From the NCBI RefSeq assembly GCF_934636505.1, contig NZ_CAKUAL010000044.1, forward strand, positions 1-16,608: 16,608 nt of DNA. Reading direction: 5' to 3'. A program made the position numbers and the translations under genes. The notes under the pieces were generated by a model. The model ran no database searches. It was given only the letters and a program-made list of their open reading frames with translations, and had not been told where the DNA came from. Shown in pieces: positions 1-6,910 of the stretch; positions within the stretch are counted from its first letter, which is position 1, and each line of letters starts with the position of its first letter. This DNA comes from an uncultured Ellagibacter sp. (GTDB lineage: Bacteria > Actinomycetota > Coriobacteriia > Coriobacteriales > Eggerthellaceae).

Positions 1-237
1 GCCAAGGAGCTGGGCGTTCGCGAGCTTCCCATCTCGCTTTCGTATACGCATACCGATGCCGTCGCGTGCGCTTTGGCTATCACGGAGGATTCCCAGAAGG
101 CGGCGGAGGAACGGGTCGACCAGAAAGCCGAGCTCGCGAAGCGCTTCAAGGAGGCGCGCTCGATGCTCGACGAGATCGACTCCCCTGCCGACGCGACGCC
201 GTCTGGCGAGAAGGCCGCCTCGCCCGAGGGCGTCTAG
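1..237 (+). CDS. acpS: Holo-[acyl-carrier-protein] synthase, C-terminal part (5' end outside window)
   Basis: The frame is open from base 1 to the TAG at 235-237 and encodes 78 residues. The segment LPISLSYTHTDAVACALAI matches the C-terminal signature of AcpS-type phosphopantetheinyl transferases (S-[LI]-S-H-T-x-x-x-A-x-A). These enzymes move 4'-phosphopantetheine from CoA to acyl carrier protein in fatty-acid synthesis. Here the usual SLSHT reads SLSYTHT, so the histidine is shifted by one. After this motif AcpS proteins normally end within a few residues; this one continues for about 48 residues that are charged and probably helical (KAAEERVDQKAELAKRFKEA), then a Pro/Ser/Ala-rich tail. acpS commonly lies beside NAD(P)H-hydrate repair genes, and nnrD follows downstream here, which supports the call. 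The catalytic N-terminal Asp/Glu residues are outside the window. Confidence 0.7.
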   Translation, partial: AKELGVRELPISLSYTHTDAVACALAITEDSQKAAEERVDQKAELAKRFKEARSMLDEIDSPADATPSGEKAASPEGV

Positions 238-266
238 CTCGGGAATGCTGCTCCAACCGTTCGACG

Positions 267-1223
267 TTATCCTTGTACACGAAGGAGCGGGGCTAGCAGC
301 TGCTTGCGGAGCTTCATCTGCCGACTGCGGAACTCCTCGCTGCGGGGGTGGATTCTATGTCGAAGCCGACGGGAAAGGATCCGCGCTGTTTTATCGAAGG
401 CGATCAAGTCGTTGAACTGGCGTTTTGTGACGCAAATCTCCGTTATCCCCAGATGTACGAGGATATTGCGCCGGCGAGCATCGTTCGCAATGCGCGAAGA
501 GCCCGTGTGCCATTTGTCGCTGTCGTACTCGACGGCGATGTTCTTGTCGGGCCAGAATAGGTCGGGGAACAGCACGCTGTTTCCCGTAAGCCGTTGAACG
601 TGCGCAGGAAGGTCGATGCGTGGGTTGAGCTGCGGATAGGCAATCCCGTAGCTGCCCATGCGGTAGGGCAGGCAAAGATGCAGCACGAGCTGGGTTTCTC
701 GCGGGGAGGCCGCGCCCGCGAGAACGTATGGCGTAAGTTGGCGGGCGGGTTTGGCGCCGTTCAAGCCCGTCATGCGGGTGAGCATCTGGTTGATTCTCAA
801 GGGTGTGGTCAGGGGATATGCGTCGTTGATACCAACGCGATAGGTCCCGCAGAGTGCGAATGCGATTCGAAGGAACTCAATTTCGCCGAGCGCCGGGGCG
901 GCTTGGATGAGCGCGAACTCGGGCGAGCAAACGAAGACTCCCGGCGCTGCGAGATGGAAATCCGCAGGTCCGAGCTCAAGAGTGGTCGTATGGATCGCGA
1001 CATCATGCGAGTGCCTTGCTGCCTCGTGTGTTTCGACAAGAAGATGCACTTTCTCGTGTTGTCGTTCTTCGGGAAGAACGCCCACGGCTGCCGCTATCTC
1101 GGATTCGCGAAGGGGAATGCTAAGCTGGGGAGCGCTTGAGGACCGAAGGTCGCCCATGTGGGGGCTTCCGACGTGCGAGAGCCAGTAGTGAAGAGCTGAT
1201 ATGTGACAAACAACAACATCCAT
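267..1223 (-). CDS. DUF559/AbiEi-like protein with a PD-(D/E)XK endonuclease-type domain
   Basis: A 318-residue protein of unknown role. The C-terminal half looks like the Vsr/DUF559 restriction-endonuclease fold seen in many actinobacterial proteins: SPRETQ at 173-178 (candidate first acidic residue E176), then FPDLFWPDKNIAVEYDSDKW at 219-238 (D221, E232, D234), H239, and an NDARRRNILVHLGI helix at 247-260. The N-terminal 170 residues have no motif I recognise; in AbiEi-type proteins this part is often a regulatory or DNA-binding region. I keep the ATG at 1223 because a promoter-like element ends 16 nt upstream, though no convincing Shine-Dalgarno is present, so translation may be nearly leaderless. 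The gene is convergent with acpS (29 nt between stops) and divergent from nnrD, so it sits between two genes that are often neighbours. Function as nuclease, antitoxin or regulator cannot be told from sequence. Confidence 0.72.
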   Translation of the reverse strand: MDVVVCHISALHYWLSHVGSPHMGDLRSSSAPQLSIPLRESEIAAAVGVLPEERQHEKVHLLVETHEAARHSHDVAIHTTTLELGPADFHLAAPGVFVCSPEFALIQAAPALGEIEFLRIAFALCGTYRVGINDAYPLTTPLRINQMLTRMTGLNGAKPARQLTPYVLAGAASPRETQLVLHLCLPYRMGSYGIAYPQLNPRIDLPAHVQRLTGNSVLFPDLFWPDKNIAVEYDSDKWHTGSSRIANDARRRNILVHLGITEICVTKRQFNDLIAFDKTARILSRRLRHRIHPRSEEFRSRQMKLRKQLLAPLLRVQG

Positions 1224-1239
1224 GCCGCGATTTTACCAG

Positions 1240-1268
1240 GGTATAACCCCAGATAGATTGAAAATCAA
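1240..1268 (-). promoter_or_regulatory. Candidate promoter of the DUF559-like gene
   Basis: On the minus strand TTGATT (1268-1263) lies 17 nt upstream of TATACC (1245-1240), each matching four of six consensus positions. The -10 is 16 nt from the ATG at 1223, implying a leader of about ten nucleotides. A small inverted repeat, ATTGA-aaa-TCAAT, covers the -35 and could be an operator. Confidence 0.35.
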
Positions 1269-1341
1269 TAAAATAGGCAGCTGTCTAATATGTATTAAGA
1301 ATAACGGGTAAGTAATGGGTCGACACCCAGCGGGGCGCTCG

Positions 1342-1497
1342 CGGGTTGCCGTTCGGCCGAGGAGCCCTTGAACGCTCTCAGATTAGCTTCGCGGTGTCGC
1401 TCTTGGCCTCTTCGGCTCTCACCCGAGAACATTTCGGCCGTCGCTCGTCGGCGCTTGTTCGTCCCGCCCGAGGAAACTTCGGGTTGCCGTTCGGCCG
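1342..1497. repeat. 18-bp exact direct repeat (1342-1359 and 1480-1497)
   Basis: CGGGTTGCCGTTCGGCCG occurs at 1342-1359 and again at 1480-1497. The copies are 138 bp apart, a multiple of three, and lie in non-coding sequence. They may be the edges of a decayed repeat unit. Confidence 0.7.
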
Positions 1498-1638
1498 GGG
1501 CACTCGTGGGCGCTCGTCATGCCCCCACTGACGCGTTCGCCCAAATCTTCGCTTTGCGCCGCTCGCCCCGTCCACCGAAATCGCAAATCGGATAAGATGG
1601 TGGGCAGCTTGAGGGGGCCAAGTCGGACGTGCAGCGGT

Positions 1639-1644
1639 TATACT
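1639..1644 (+). promoter_or_regulatory. Candidate -10 element of nnrD
   Basis: TATACT lies 38 nt before the nnrD start and matches the -10 consensus at five of six positions. No clear -35 sits at 16-18 nt spacing, so support is limited. Confidence 0.3.
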
Positions 1645-1681
1645 CAAGCAAGATGATGGAAAAACGCGAAGGGAATTCAAG

Positions 1682-2605
1682 ATGATCGCATGGAAGTATT
1701 CGGATGCGAAGCTGTGCGGCCTCCTTCCCGAGCTTGCGGAAGATGCCAACAAGTATACGCGCGGGAAGGTGTCGCTCGTTGCCGGTTGCTCGCGCTATCC
1801 CGGTGCCGCCGCCCTCGCCGCCTTGGCATCTCAGCGCATGGGGACGGGGTATACCGAGGTCATCTGTGCGCCGAAGTCGGTCGATGCCGTTCGCGCGGTC
1901 AGCCCTTCCCTCGTCGTCCGCTCGTGGAAGAACCTTTCTACCAGCGATTTCCCACCAACGCGGGCGGGCCATCCATCGGCATATGTCCTAGGTCCTGGCT
2001 TTGACGCGTCGAGCGGATCGTGCGAGAAACTCGCCTTCACCGTGATCGAATCGGCCTGCGCGCCACTTGTGGTAGACGGGGGTGCTCTTGCCTTCCTCGC
2101 CACGAAAAAGGGCCGCAAGCTCGTCCAAGAGCGGTTCGAGTTCGGGCTCGAGACGATCGTGACGCCCCATGCGGGTGAGGCGGCTCGGCTTGCCGCCCCC
2201 TTCGGTTTCCCGACCGACGATGCTGACGAGCTCGCACGCCTTATCTCGCTTGCGTATGGCGTGACGGCGCTTGTTAAGGGGCCGAAGAGTTTCATCTCCG
2301 ATGGCGAGACCACCGCGGTGATGGACGAGGGAACGCCTGCGCTCGCGAAAGCCGGCACGGGAGACGTGCTTGCGGGTATGATCGGCGCGCTCCTCGCGCA
2401 GGGACTCGCGCCTTTCGACGCATGCGTGCTCGCGGCGACGTTTCACGCCCGGGCGGGCCGTCTTGCCGCATCCGAGCTCTCCGAGCGATGCGTCGTGGCG
2501 GAGGACCTGCCGCGTTATCTTCCCCTGGTGATTCGGGAATTCGAAGCGCTTAGGAACCGCTTGAGCAAGCAGGAGTTGTACGCACGTTATTCAGCAAGTG
2601 TGTAA
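1682..2605 (+). CDS. nnrD: ADP/ATP-dependent NAD(P)H-hydrate dehydratase
   Basis: A 307-residue YjeF C-terminal (ribokinase-like) domain protein. It removes water from S-NAD(P)HX, the damaged hydrated cofactor, at the expense of ATP or ADP, and acts in the cytosol. Visible motifs in order: YTRGKVSLVAG (25-35), GPGF (105-108), TPHAGE (161-166), LVKGPKSFI (197-205) and AGTGDVLAG (224-232), where D228 is the expected catalytic Asp. The common [VL]-D-A-D-[AG]-L segment is VVDGGAL here (130-136), so the second Asp is Gly. The NnrE epimerase domain, often fused N-terminally, is absent; this is a stand-alone dehydratase. The ATG at 1682 is preceded by GAAGGGA (1668-1674) at suitable spacing. The separate epimerase, if present, is elsewhere in the genome. 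Confidence 0.9.
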   Translation: MIAWKYSDAKLCGLLPELAEDANKYTRGKVSLVAGCSRYPGAAALAALASQRMGTGYTEVICAPKSVDAVRAVSPSLVVRSWKNLSTSDFPPTRAGHPSAYVLGPGFDASSGSCEKLAFTVIESACAPLVVDGGALAFLATKKGRKLVQERFEFGLETIVTPHAGEAARLAAPFGFPTDDADELARLISLAYGVTALVKGPKSFISDGETTAVMDEGTPALAKAGTGDVLAGMIGALLAQGLAPFDACVLAATFHARAGRLAASELSERCVVAEDLPRYLPLVIREFEALRNRLSKQELYARYSASV

Positions 2606-2611
2606 TAACTA

Positions 2612-2640
2612 TTCACCGCGGCGAACGTGCGCGGTAGAAT
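2612..2640 (+). promoter_or_regulatory. Candidate promoter of the DUF308 gene with an inverted repeat in its spacer
   Basis: TTCACC (2612-2617), a 17-nt spacer, then TAGAAT (2635-2640), which matches the -10 consensus at five of six positions. The inverted repeat ACCGCG (2615-2620) / CGCGGT (2630-2635) spans the spacer and could bind a regulator. The resulting leader would be about 65 nt. Confidence 0.45.
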
Positions 2641-2713
2641 GTGGCTGTTGCATGAGGGCGCGGCGCGCTGACCGCGGCGCGGTGCCCATCGATACCAAAG
2701 GAGGTCGATTGTT

Positions 2714-3244
2714 ATGGCGGAATCGAAGCGTCACGATTGGGGGCTTATCGTCGCAGGTGCGCTCCTCGTCTTGCTCGCAATCTTCATCACCGCGTTCCCT
2801 GGACTCACGTTGGCGACGATCACGGCGATACTGGGCGCTGGCTTCCTCGTGAGCGGCATCCTCGATCTTGTGGGATATGTGCGCCTGAAGGGAAACCTGT
2901 TCACCTCGCCTTCGCCCTGGATGATCGTGTATGCGGTCCTCGACATCATCATCGGCGTCATGCTGCTGCTGCATCCGATTGTTTTTGCGGGCGTTGTTTC
3001 GTGGCTTGTTGGCATCTTCGTCGTGGCGTTCGGCGTCATCGAGGTCGTCGGCGCGGTTCAGCTGCACAAGTTCAACATGCCGATGTGGGGCTGGATGGTG
3101 TTCTCGGGCATCGTGGACATCCTGTGCGGCGTGGTGTTCTTCGTCTACCCGGCGATGCTCGCTGTTTTCTTGGCGGTATTTGTCATTATGCGCGGCGTTT
3201 CCCTTATCATGTACGGATGGCGCGCCGACAGCGTGCTCATGTAG
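2714..3244 (+). CDS. DUF308 / HdeD-family six-helix membrane protein
   Basis: A 176-residue, very hydrophobic protein with six predicted membrane segments at roughly 9-28, 31-55, 70-88, 90-116, 124-143 and 146-168. These form three helix pairs, each with the Gly-rich repeat pattern of DUF308 (for example AILGAGFLVSGILDLVG, SWLVGIFVVAFGVIEVVGAV and AVFVIMRGVSLIMYG). The best-known member, HdeD of E. coli, is linked to acid resistance at high cell density; the biochemical role of most members is unknown, so I give no gene symbol. The start is well supported by a near-perfect Shine-Dalgarno, AAAGGAGGT at 2697-2705. The gene has its own candidate promoter and is followed by a terminator-like hairpin, so it is probably monocistronic. 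Confidence 0.85.
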   Translation: MAESKRHDWGLIVAGALLVLLAIFITAFPGLTLATITAILGAGFLVSGILDLVGYVRLKGNLFTSPSPWMIVYAVLDIIIGVMLLLHPIVFAGVVSWLVGIFVVAFGVIEVVGAVQLHKFNMPMWGWMVFSGIVDILCGVVFFVYPAMLAVFLAVFVIMRGVSLIMYGWRADSVLM

Positions 3245-3283
3245 CGTCGCCCCGGCGGGCGGCCGCATAGCGAAACGGTATCA

Positions 3284-3309
3284 GGCCCCGGCATGCCCGG
3301 GGCCTTGTT
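3284..3309 (+). terminator. Terminator-like hairpin between the DUF308 gene and ligA
   Basis: GGCCCCGG (3284-3291) pairs with CCGGGGCC (3297-3304) around a 5-nt loop, followed by TTGTT. A smaller hairpin, CGCCC-cggc-GGGCG, lies just upstream at 3248-3261. The U-tract is weak. The hairpin ends only 21 nt before the ligA start, so it could also act in the ligA leader. Confidence 0.55.
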
Positions 3310-3325
3310 CGTGAAGGGGACGGAT

Positions 3326-5461
3326 ATGCCCGAAGAGCAACAGAATCTGTTCAGCGGCGAGGAATTGGCCGCTCAGGCAACCGATCCGGCAGCGCGCATC
3401 GAGGCGCTCCGCCGGGAAATCGAGCACAACAGCTATCTCTATTACGCCCTCGATGCGCCCGCGATCTCCGACGGCGCGTTCGACTCGCTCATGCACGAGC
3501 TGCGCGCGCTCGAGGCGGAGCATCCGGAACTCATCGACCCGTCGAGCCCGACCCAGCGCGTGGGCGGCTATGTCGGCGATCAGTTCGCACCCATCCAGCA
3601 CGAGCGGCGCATGTACTCGCTCGACGACGCCATGGACGCCGGCGAGCTCGACGAGTGGCTCGGTCGCGTGGAGGACTTCTTCGGCGAGATTCCCCCGCTT
3701 GTGTGCGAGCTGAAGATCGACGGCTCCTCTGTCGCCTTCACCTTCGAGAACGGGCGCCTTCTGAAGGCGGCGACGCGCGGCGACGGTACGACGGGCGAGG
3801 ACATCACGGTGAACGTGCGAACCGTGCGAGACGTTCCTTTGCGCCTACGCGACGAGGCGCTTTCCGCCATCCGCAATACCGAGGAGCCTATCGAGCTGCG
3901 CGGCGAATGCTACATGCCCAAGTCGAGCTTCGAGTCCCTCAACGCGGCGGCGGAGGCAAACGGCAAGTCGGGGTTCGCCAATCCGCGAAACGCTGCTGCG
4001 GGCAGCCTTCGCCAAAAGGATCCGCAGGTCACAGCGCATCGCGACCTGTCGACGTTCGTGTATGCGGTGGGCGACGAGCGCAAGCTCGCACTCGACACCC
4101 AGTGGGATTTGCTGCAATGGTTGAAGCGTGCGGGCTTCCATGTAAATCCCGACATCGAGCTTGTCCACTCGGCAGAAGAGGTCCATGTGTTCTGCGAGCG
4201 CTCGCTGGAGCGCAGAAATGCCTTGCCTTACGAGATCGACGGCGTTGTCGTGAAGGTGAACTCGTTCGCGCAGCAGGAGGCGATGGGCTACACGGCGCGT
4301 GCTCCTCGCTGGGCGATTGCCTTCAAGTTCCCGCCCGAGGAGAAAACGACGCTGCTGCGCGATATCACGGTGCAGGTCGGGCGCACGGGCAAGCTGACGC
4401 CCGTGGCCGAGCTCGACCCGGTGCGCGTGGCGGGCTCCACCGTGGCTCGCGCGACGCTGCACAACGAGGACGAGGTGCGCCGTAAGGACGTGCGCGTGGG
4501 CGATACGATCATCGTGCGCAAGGCGGGCGACGTGATTCCTGAAATCTTAGGGCCCGTGCTTTCCCTTCGTCCGACCGATGCACAGCCGTGGGAGATGCCG
4601 CGCGTGTGCCCGAGCTGCCAAAGCCCCGTCGTGCGCGAGGAGGGCGAAGTCGACTACCGCTGCATTTCTATTGATTGCCCAGCTCAGGCGGCCGAGCGCC
4701 TCATTCATTGGGCGAGCCGCGGCGCTATGGACATCGATGGCATGGGCGAGGAGATCATCGGGCGCCTTATCGAGAGCGGCCGCGTGACCGACGTTGCCGA
4801 CTATTACACGCTCGATGTGGTCGAGCTTTCGATGCTCGATATGGGACGCGTGAACAAGGACGGTGCGCCGATCCGTTTGGGCGAGACCGTGGCGAAGAAG
4901 CTCGTGGCGGCGATTGACGAGAGCCGTACGCGCCCGCTCGCCAGGCCTCTGTTCGGTTTGGGGATTCGCCATGTGGGAAAGACGATGGCGGAAGCGCTCG
5001 CTGCGGCGTTCCCCTCGATCGATGCGCTCATGGAGGCAAGCGAGGAGGAGCTCGCTGCGGTCGAAGGCGTGGGTCCCAAGATCGCGCACTGCGTGTACCT
5101 GTTCTTCCGCACGCCCGACAACGTGGCCGTGATCGATCGGCTGCGCAAGCACGGCGTGTCGCTGGAAGATGATGTGCAGGCCGCAGCGGAAGACGCGCTG
5201 CCGCAAACGCTTGCAGGGCTGACCTTCGTGCTGACGGGAAGCCTCACGCAAAGCGGGATGACGCGCGACGAGGCAGGGGCTGCCCTTAAAGCGCGCGGTG
5301 CGAAGGTGTCGGGCAGCGTTTCGAAGAAGACGAGCTATGTTGTCGCAGGTGAGGCTGCAGGCAGCAAATACGACAAGGCCATAGCGCTCGGTGTCCCCGT
5401 GCTCGACGAGGGTGCGCTTCTGCGCATCCTGGAAACTGGCGAGGTGCCTGCGGGAGAATAG
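3326..5461 (+). CDS. ligA: NAD+-dependent DNA ligase LigA
   Basis: A 711-residue replicative DNA ligase that seals nicks (Okazaki fragments, repair) using NAD+. Domains in order: N-terminal Ia region (about 20-85, with YYALDAPAISDGAFD), adenylation domain with the KIDG nucleophile motif (K130), OB fold, Cys4 zinc finger (C428, C431, C446, C451), helix-hairpin-helix array (about 520-600, including VEGVGPKIA) and C-terminal BRCT domain (about 629-711, LAGLTFVLTGSL). Length is slightly above the usual 660-690 because of a short N-terminal leader. I choose the ATG at 3326: it has AAGGGGA at 3314-3320, while the in-frame ATG at 3293 lies in the loop of the preceding hairpin and has no ribosome site. 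Nothing essential is missing. A strong terminator follows at 5522. Confidence 0.97.
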   Translation: MPEEQQNLFSGEELAAQATDPAARIEALRREIEHNSYLYYALDAPAISDGAFDSLMHELRALEAEHPELIDPSSPTQRVGGYVGDQFAPIQHERRMYSLDDAMDAGELDEWLGRVEDFFGEIPPLVCELKIDGSSVAFTFENGRLLKAATRGDGTTGEDITVNVRTVRDVPLRLRDEALSAIRNTEEPIELRGECYMPKSSFESLNAAAEANGKSGFANPRNAAAGSLRQKDPQVTAHRDLSTFVYAVGDERKLALDTQWDLLQWLKRAGFHVNPDIELVHSAEEVHVFCERSLERRNALPYEIDGVVVKVNSFAQQEAMGYTARAPRWAIAFKFPPEEKTTLLRDITVQVGRTGKLTPVAELDPVRVAGSTVARATLHNEDEVRRKDVRVGDTIIVRKAGDVIPEILGPVLSLRPTDAQPWEMPRVCPSCQSPVVREEGEVDYRCISIDCPAQAAERLIHWASRGAMDIDGMGEEIIGRLIESGRVTDVADYYTLDVVELSMLDMGRVNKDGAPIRLGETVAKKLVAAIDESRTRPLARPLFGLGIRHVGKTMAEALAAAFPSIDALMEASEEELAAVEGVGPKIAHCVYLFFRTPDNVAVIDRLRKHGVSLEDDVQAAAEDALPQTLAGLTFVLTGSLTQSGMTRDEAGAALKARGAKVSGSVSKKTSYVVAGEAAGSKYDKAIALGVPVLDEGALLRILETGEVPAGE

Positions 5462-5521
5462 CTGGGGAAATAACCGTAGGCTGTGCCGTCCTCCTCGACC
5501 TGATTTTTCCTCAACATGATG

Positions 5522-5566
5522 CGAGGCCCCTGTGAACTCTGATTTCGCAGGGGCCTCGTTTGCTTT
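5522..5566 (+). terminator. Intrinsic terminator after ligA
   Basis: CGAGGCCCCTG (5522-5532) pairs perfectly with CAGGGGCCTCG (5548-5558) around a 15-nt loop, followed by TTTGCTTT on the plus strand. It lies between the convergent ligA and queA stops. Read on the minus strand it lacks a U-tract, so it mainly serves ligA. Confidence 0.85.
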
Positions 5567-5576
5567 CGCGTGCTCG

Positions 5577-6761
5577 CTATTTCGCCGGCTTGATGAACAT
5601 GGCGTCGCCGAAGGAGAGCATGCGGTAGCGGCTCTCGATGGCGTGGCGATACGCCGCCATAATGTGCTCGCGGCTCGAGAACGCGCTTACGAGCATCATG
5701 AGCGTGCTCTTGGGCACGTGGAAGTTCGTGATGAGCCCATCGATCACGTGGAAAGTGCTGCCCGGCAGAAGGTAGAGGCTCGTGGCGTCGCGATTGCGCG
5801 CCGTGATGGCGCCTTCGCCACCGTTCGCCTGCGGATCCCAGGCGCTTTCCAGGCTGCGGGTCGACGTGGTTCCCACGGCGATGACGCGCCCGCCCGCCGC
5901 ATGCGTCTCGTTGATGGCATCGACAGTGGTCTGTGGCACGGTGTAGAACTCGGTGTGCATCTTGTGCTTGGTCGGGTCGTCCTCGTCCACGATGCGGAAC
6001 GTGTCGAGGCCCACTTCGAGTTCGACGGTTTCCCAGCGGACTCCCTTCGCCTTCAAGCGTTCGATGAGCTCGGGCGTGAAGTGGAGGCCCGCGGTGGGCG
6101 CAGCCGCCGAAGCCTCGCGGCGCGAGTACACAGTTTGGTACAGCTCTTCGTCGCCAGCGTAGTTTTTGATGTAGGGCGGAAGGGGCGTGTGGCCAACGGC
6201 GTGAAGCGCCTCATCGAGCGAGGGGAGCGTCGTGGTGAGGCGCGCGATACGCTCGCCTTTGGCGGCCGATGCCTCGGCGTCCTGGCCTTCGCCCGCCGCC
6301 GCTGCGTCCGTCTTCGCGCTCGCCCAGTCGACGACTTCGGCGGAAAGCGCGACGCTTCCCTGCTTGTCGGTGAAGTCGACTACAGCGCCGCTGCCTGGCT
6401 TCAGGCGCTTGCCAGGGCGCACGAGCACTTCCCAAATGGCCTGTTGGTTGGTTGATTCGGTAAGCGCGTCGTCGAGATAAGGCTTTGCCTTCTCGCCTTT
6501 GACCTCGCGAAGGAGGAACACTTCCGCCTGACCGCCCGTGCCTCGTTTCGCGCCTAAAAGGCGTGCGGGCATGACGCGCGTCTCGTTTGCCACGAGCAGA
6601 TCGCCTGGGTGCAAGTACTCCTCGATGTCGCGGAAGATGCGATCTTCGAGTTCTCCCGATTCGCGGTCCATTACCAACATGCGGCAGGCGTCGCGCACCG
6701 CCGCAGGTTCCTGCGCGATAAGCTCTTCGGGCAGGTCGTAGTTGAAATCTTCTGTTCTCAT
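5577..6761 (-). CDS. queA: S-adenosylmethionine:tRNA ribosyltransferase-isomerase
   Basis: QueA moves the ribosyl part of SAM onto preQ1-tRNA to give epoxyqueuosine-tRNA, the step between Tgt and QueH/QueG. The 394-residue product has the family signatures: DLPEELIAQ near the N-terminus, DLLVANETRVMPARL (54-68), AAPTAGLHFT (220-229), GTTSTR (297-302), TNFHVPKSTL (345-354) and SFGDAMFI (383-390). It is some 40-50 residues longer than typical. Part of this is an Ala/Glu/Asp-rich insert at about 151-169 (TDAAAAGEGQDAEASAAKGE); another part is around 92-106. The ATG at 6761 has GAAGGG eight nt upstream and overlaps the stop of a 39-codon upstream ORF (ATGA), so translation is probably coupled to it. 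The toxin-antitoxin pair lies upstream on the same strand, with no clear separate promoter visible. Confidence 0.95.
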   Translation of the reverse strand: MRTEDFNYDLPEELIAQEPAAVRDACRMLVMDRESGELEDRIFRDIEEYLHPGDLLVANETRVMPARLLGAKRGTGGQAEVFLLREVKGEKAKPYLDDALTESTNQQAIWEVLVRPGKRLKPGSGAVVDFTDKQGSVALSAEVVDWASAKTDAAAAGEGQDAEASAAKGERIARLTTTLPSLDEALHAVGHTPLPPYIKNYAGDEELYQTVYSRREASAAAPTAGLHFTPELIERLKAKGVRWETVELEVGLDTFRIVDEDDPTKHKMHTEFYTVPQTTVDAINETHAAGGRVIAVGTTSTRSLESAWDPQANGGEGAITARNRDATSLYLLPGSTFHVIDGLITNFHVPKSTLMMLVSAFSSREHIMAAYRHAIESRYRMLSFGDAMFIKPAK

Positions 6762-6877
6762 GCTTGCTGCCCTTCGCTGTGGCGCTTCGCCTTCCTGGCC
6801 CCCTGCGCCCCGCTTCGCGGTGCTCGGGGTTCAACAGTCCACTGGACTGTTGAATAATTAAAGTCTTCAGTTCTCAT
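6758..6877 (-). CDS. 39-residue upstream ORF that repeats the QueA N-terminus
   Basis: This small ORF starts with ATG at 6877 behind AAAGGA (seven nt spacing) and ends with TGA at 6760-6758, sharing ATGA with the queA start. Its first eight residues, MRTEDFNY, are identical to those of QueA. Across these 24 nt the two copies differ at five positions, all third codon positions (ACT/ACA, GAC/GAT, TTT/TTC, AAT/AAC, TAT/TAC). The next codons read through a 25-bp palindrome (STVQWTVE) and then a basic Arg/Lys/Gly-rich stretch with no recognisable domain. The simplest reading is a remnant of an older queA start left by recombination or insertion. A translated leader controlling queA is also possible. 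The ORF is too short to be found by standard length cut-offs. Confidence 0.6.
   Translation of the reverse strand: MRTEDFNYSTVQWTVEPRAPRSGAQGARKAKRHSEGQQA
6830..6854. repeat. 25-bp perfect palindrome in the queA leader
   Basis: TTCAACAGTCCA (6830-6841), one central base, then TGGACTGTTGAA (6843-6854): two perfect 12-bp arms. It begins at the last base of the duplicated MRTEDFNY codons. In RNA it would form a strong stem with almost no loop. In DNA it has the symmetry of a dimeric-regulator operator or of a mobile palindromic element. Confidence 0.85.
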
Positions 6878-6910
6878 GTAATAATCCTTTAATCGTCGCT
6901 TTGCGTTCGG

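Larger units (their letters stand above)
1224..1681. other. Gene-free GC-rich interval with degenerate repeats
   Basis: No frame here looks like a conserved protein. The left 80 bases are AT-rich and hold the promoter of the minus-strand gene. From about 1320 to 1600 the sequence is GC-rich with short recurring words (TTCGGCC, GTCGCTC, GCGCTCG) and small hairpins such as CCCGA-ggaaact-TCGGG. The frame 1346-1531 stays open, but its product is Arg/Ser/Gly-rich low-complexity sequence, so I do not call it a gene. The stretch resembles degraded repeat DNA and holds one exact 18-bp direct repeat, listed separately. Confidence 0.6.

Noticed and set aside
1346..1752. Overlapping open frames on both strands of the 1320-1680 interval as genes
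   Set aside because: The products are low-complexity Arg/Ser/Ala sequences with no motifs or ribosome sites, as expected from stop-poor GC-rich DNA.
3293..3325. The upstream ATG at 3293 as the ligA start
   Set aside because: It lies in the loop of a GC hairpin and has no Shine-Dalgarno; the ATG at 3326 has one and gives a usual LigA N-terminus.
5532..6455. A 307-codon plus-strand frame opposite queA
   Set aside because: It is antisense to a clear QueA and its product is Arg/Val/Ala-rich without any domain; a GC-rich shadow frame.
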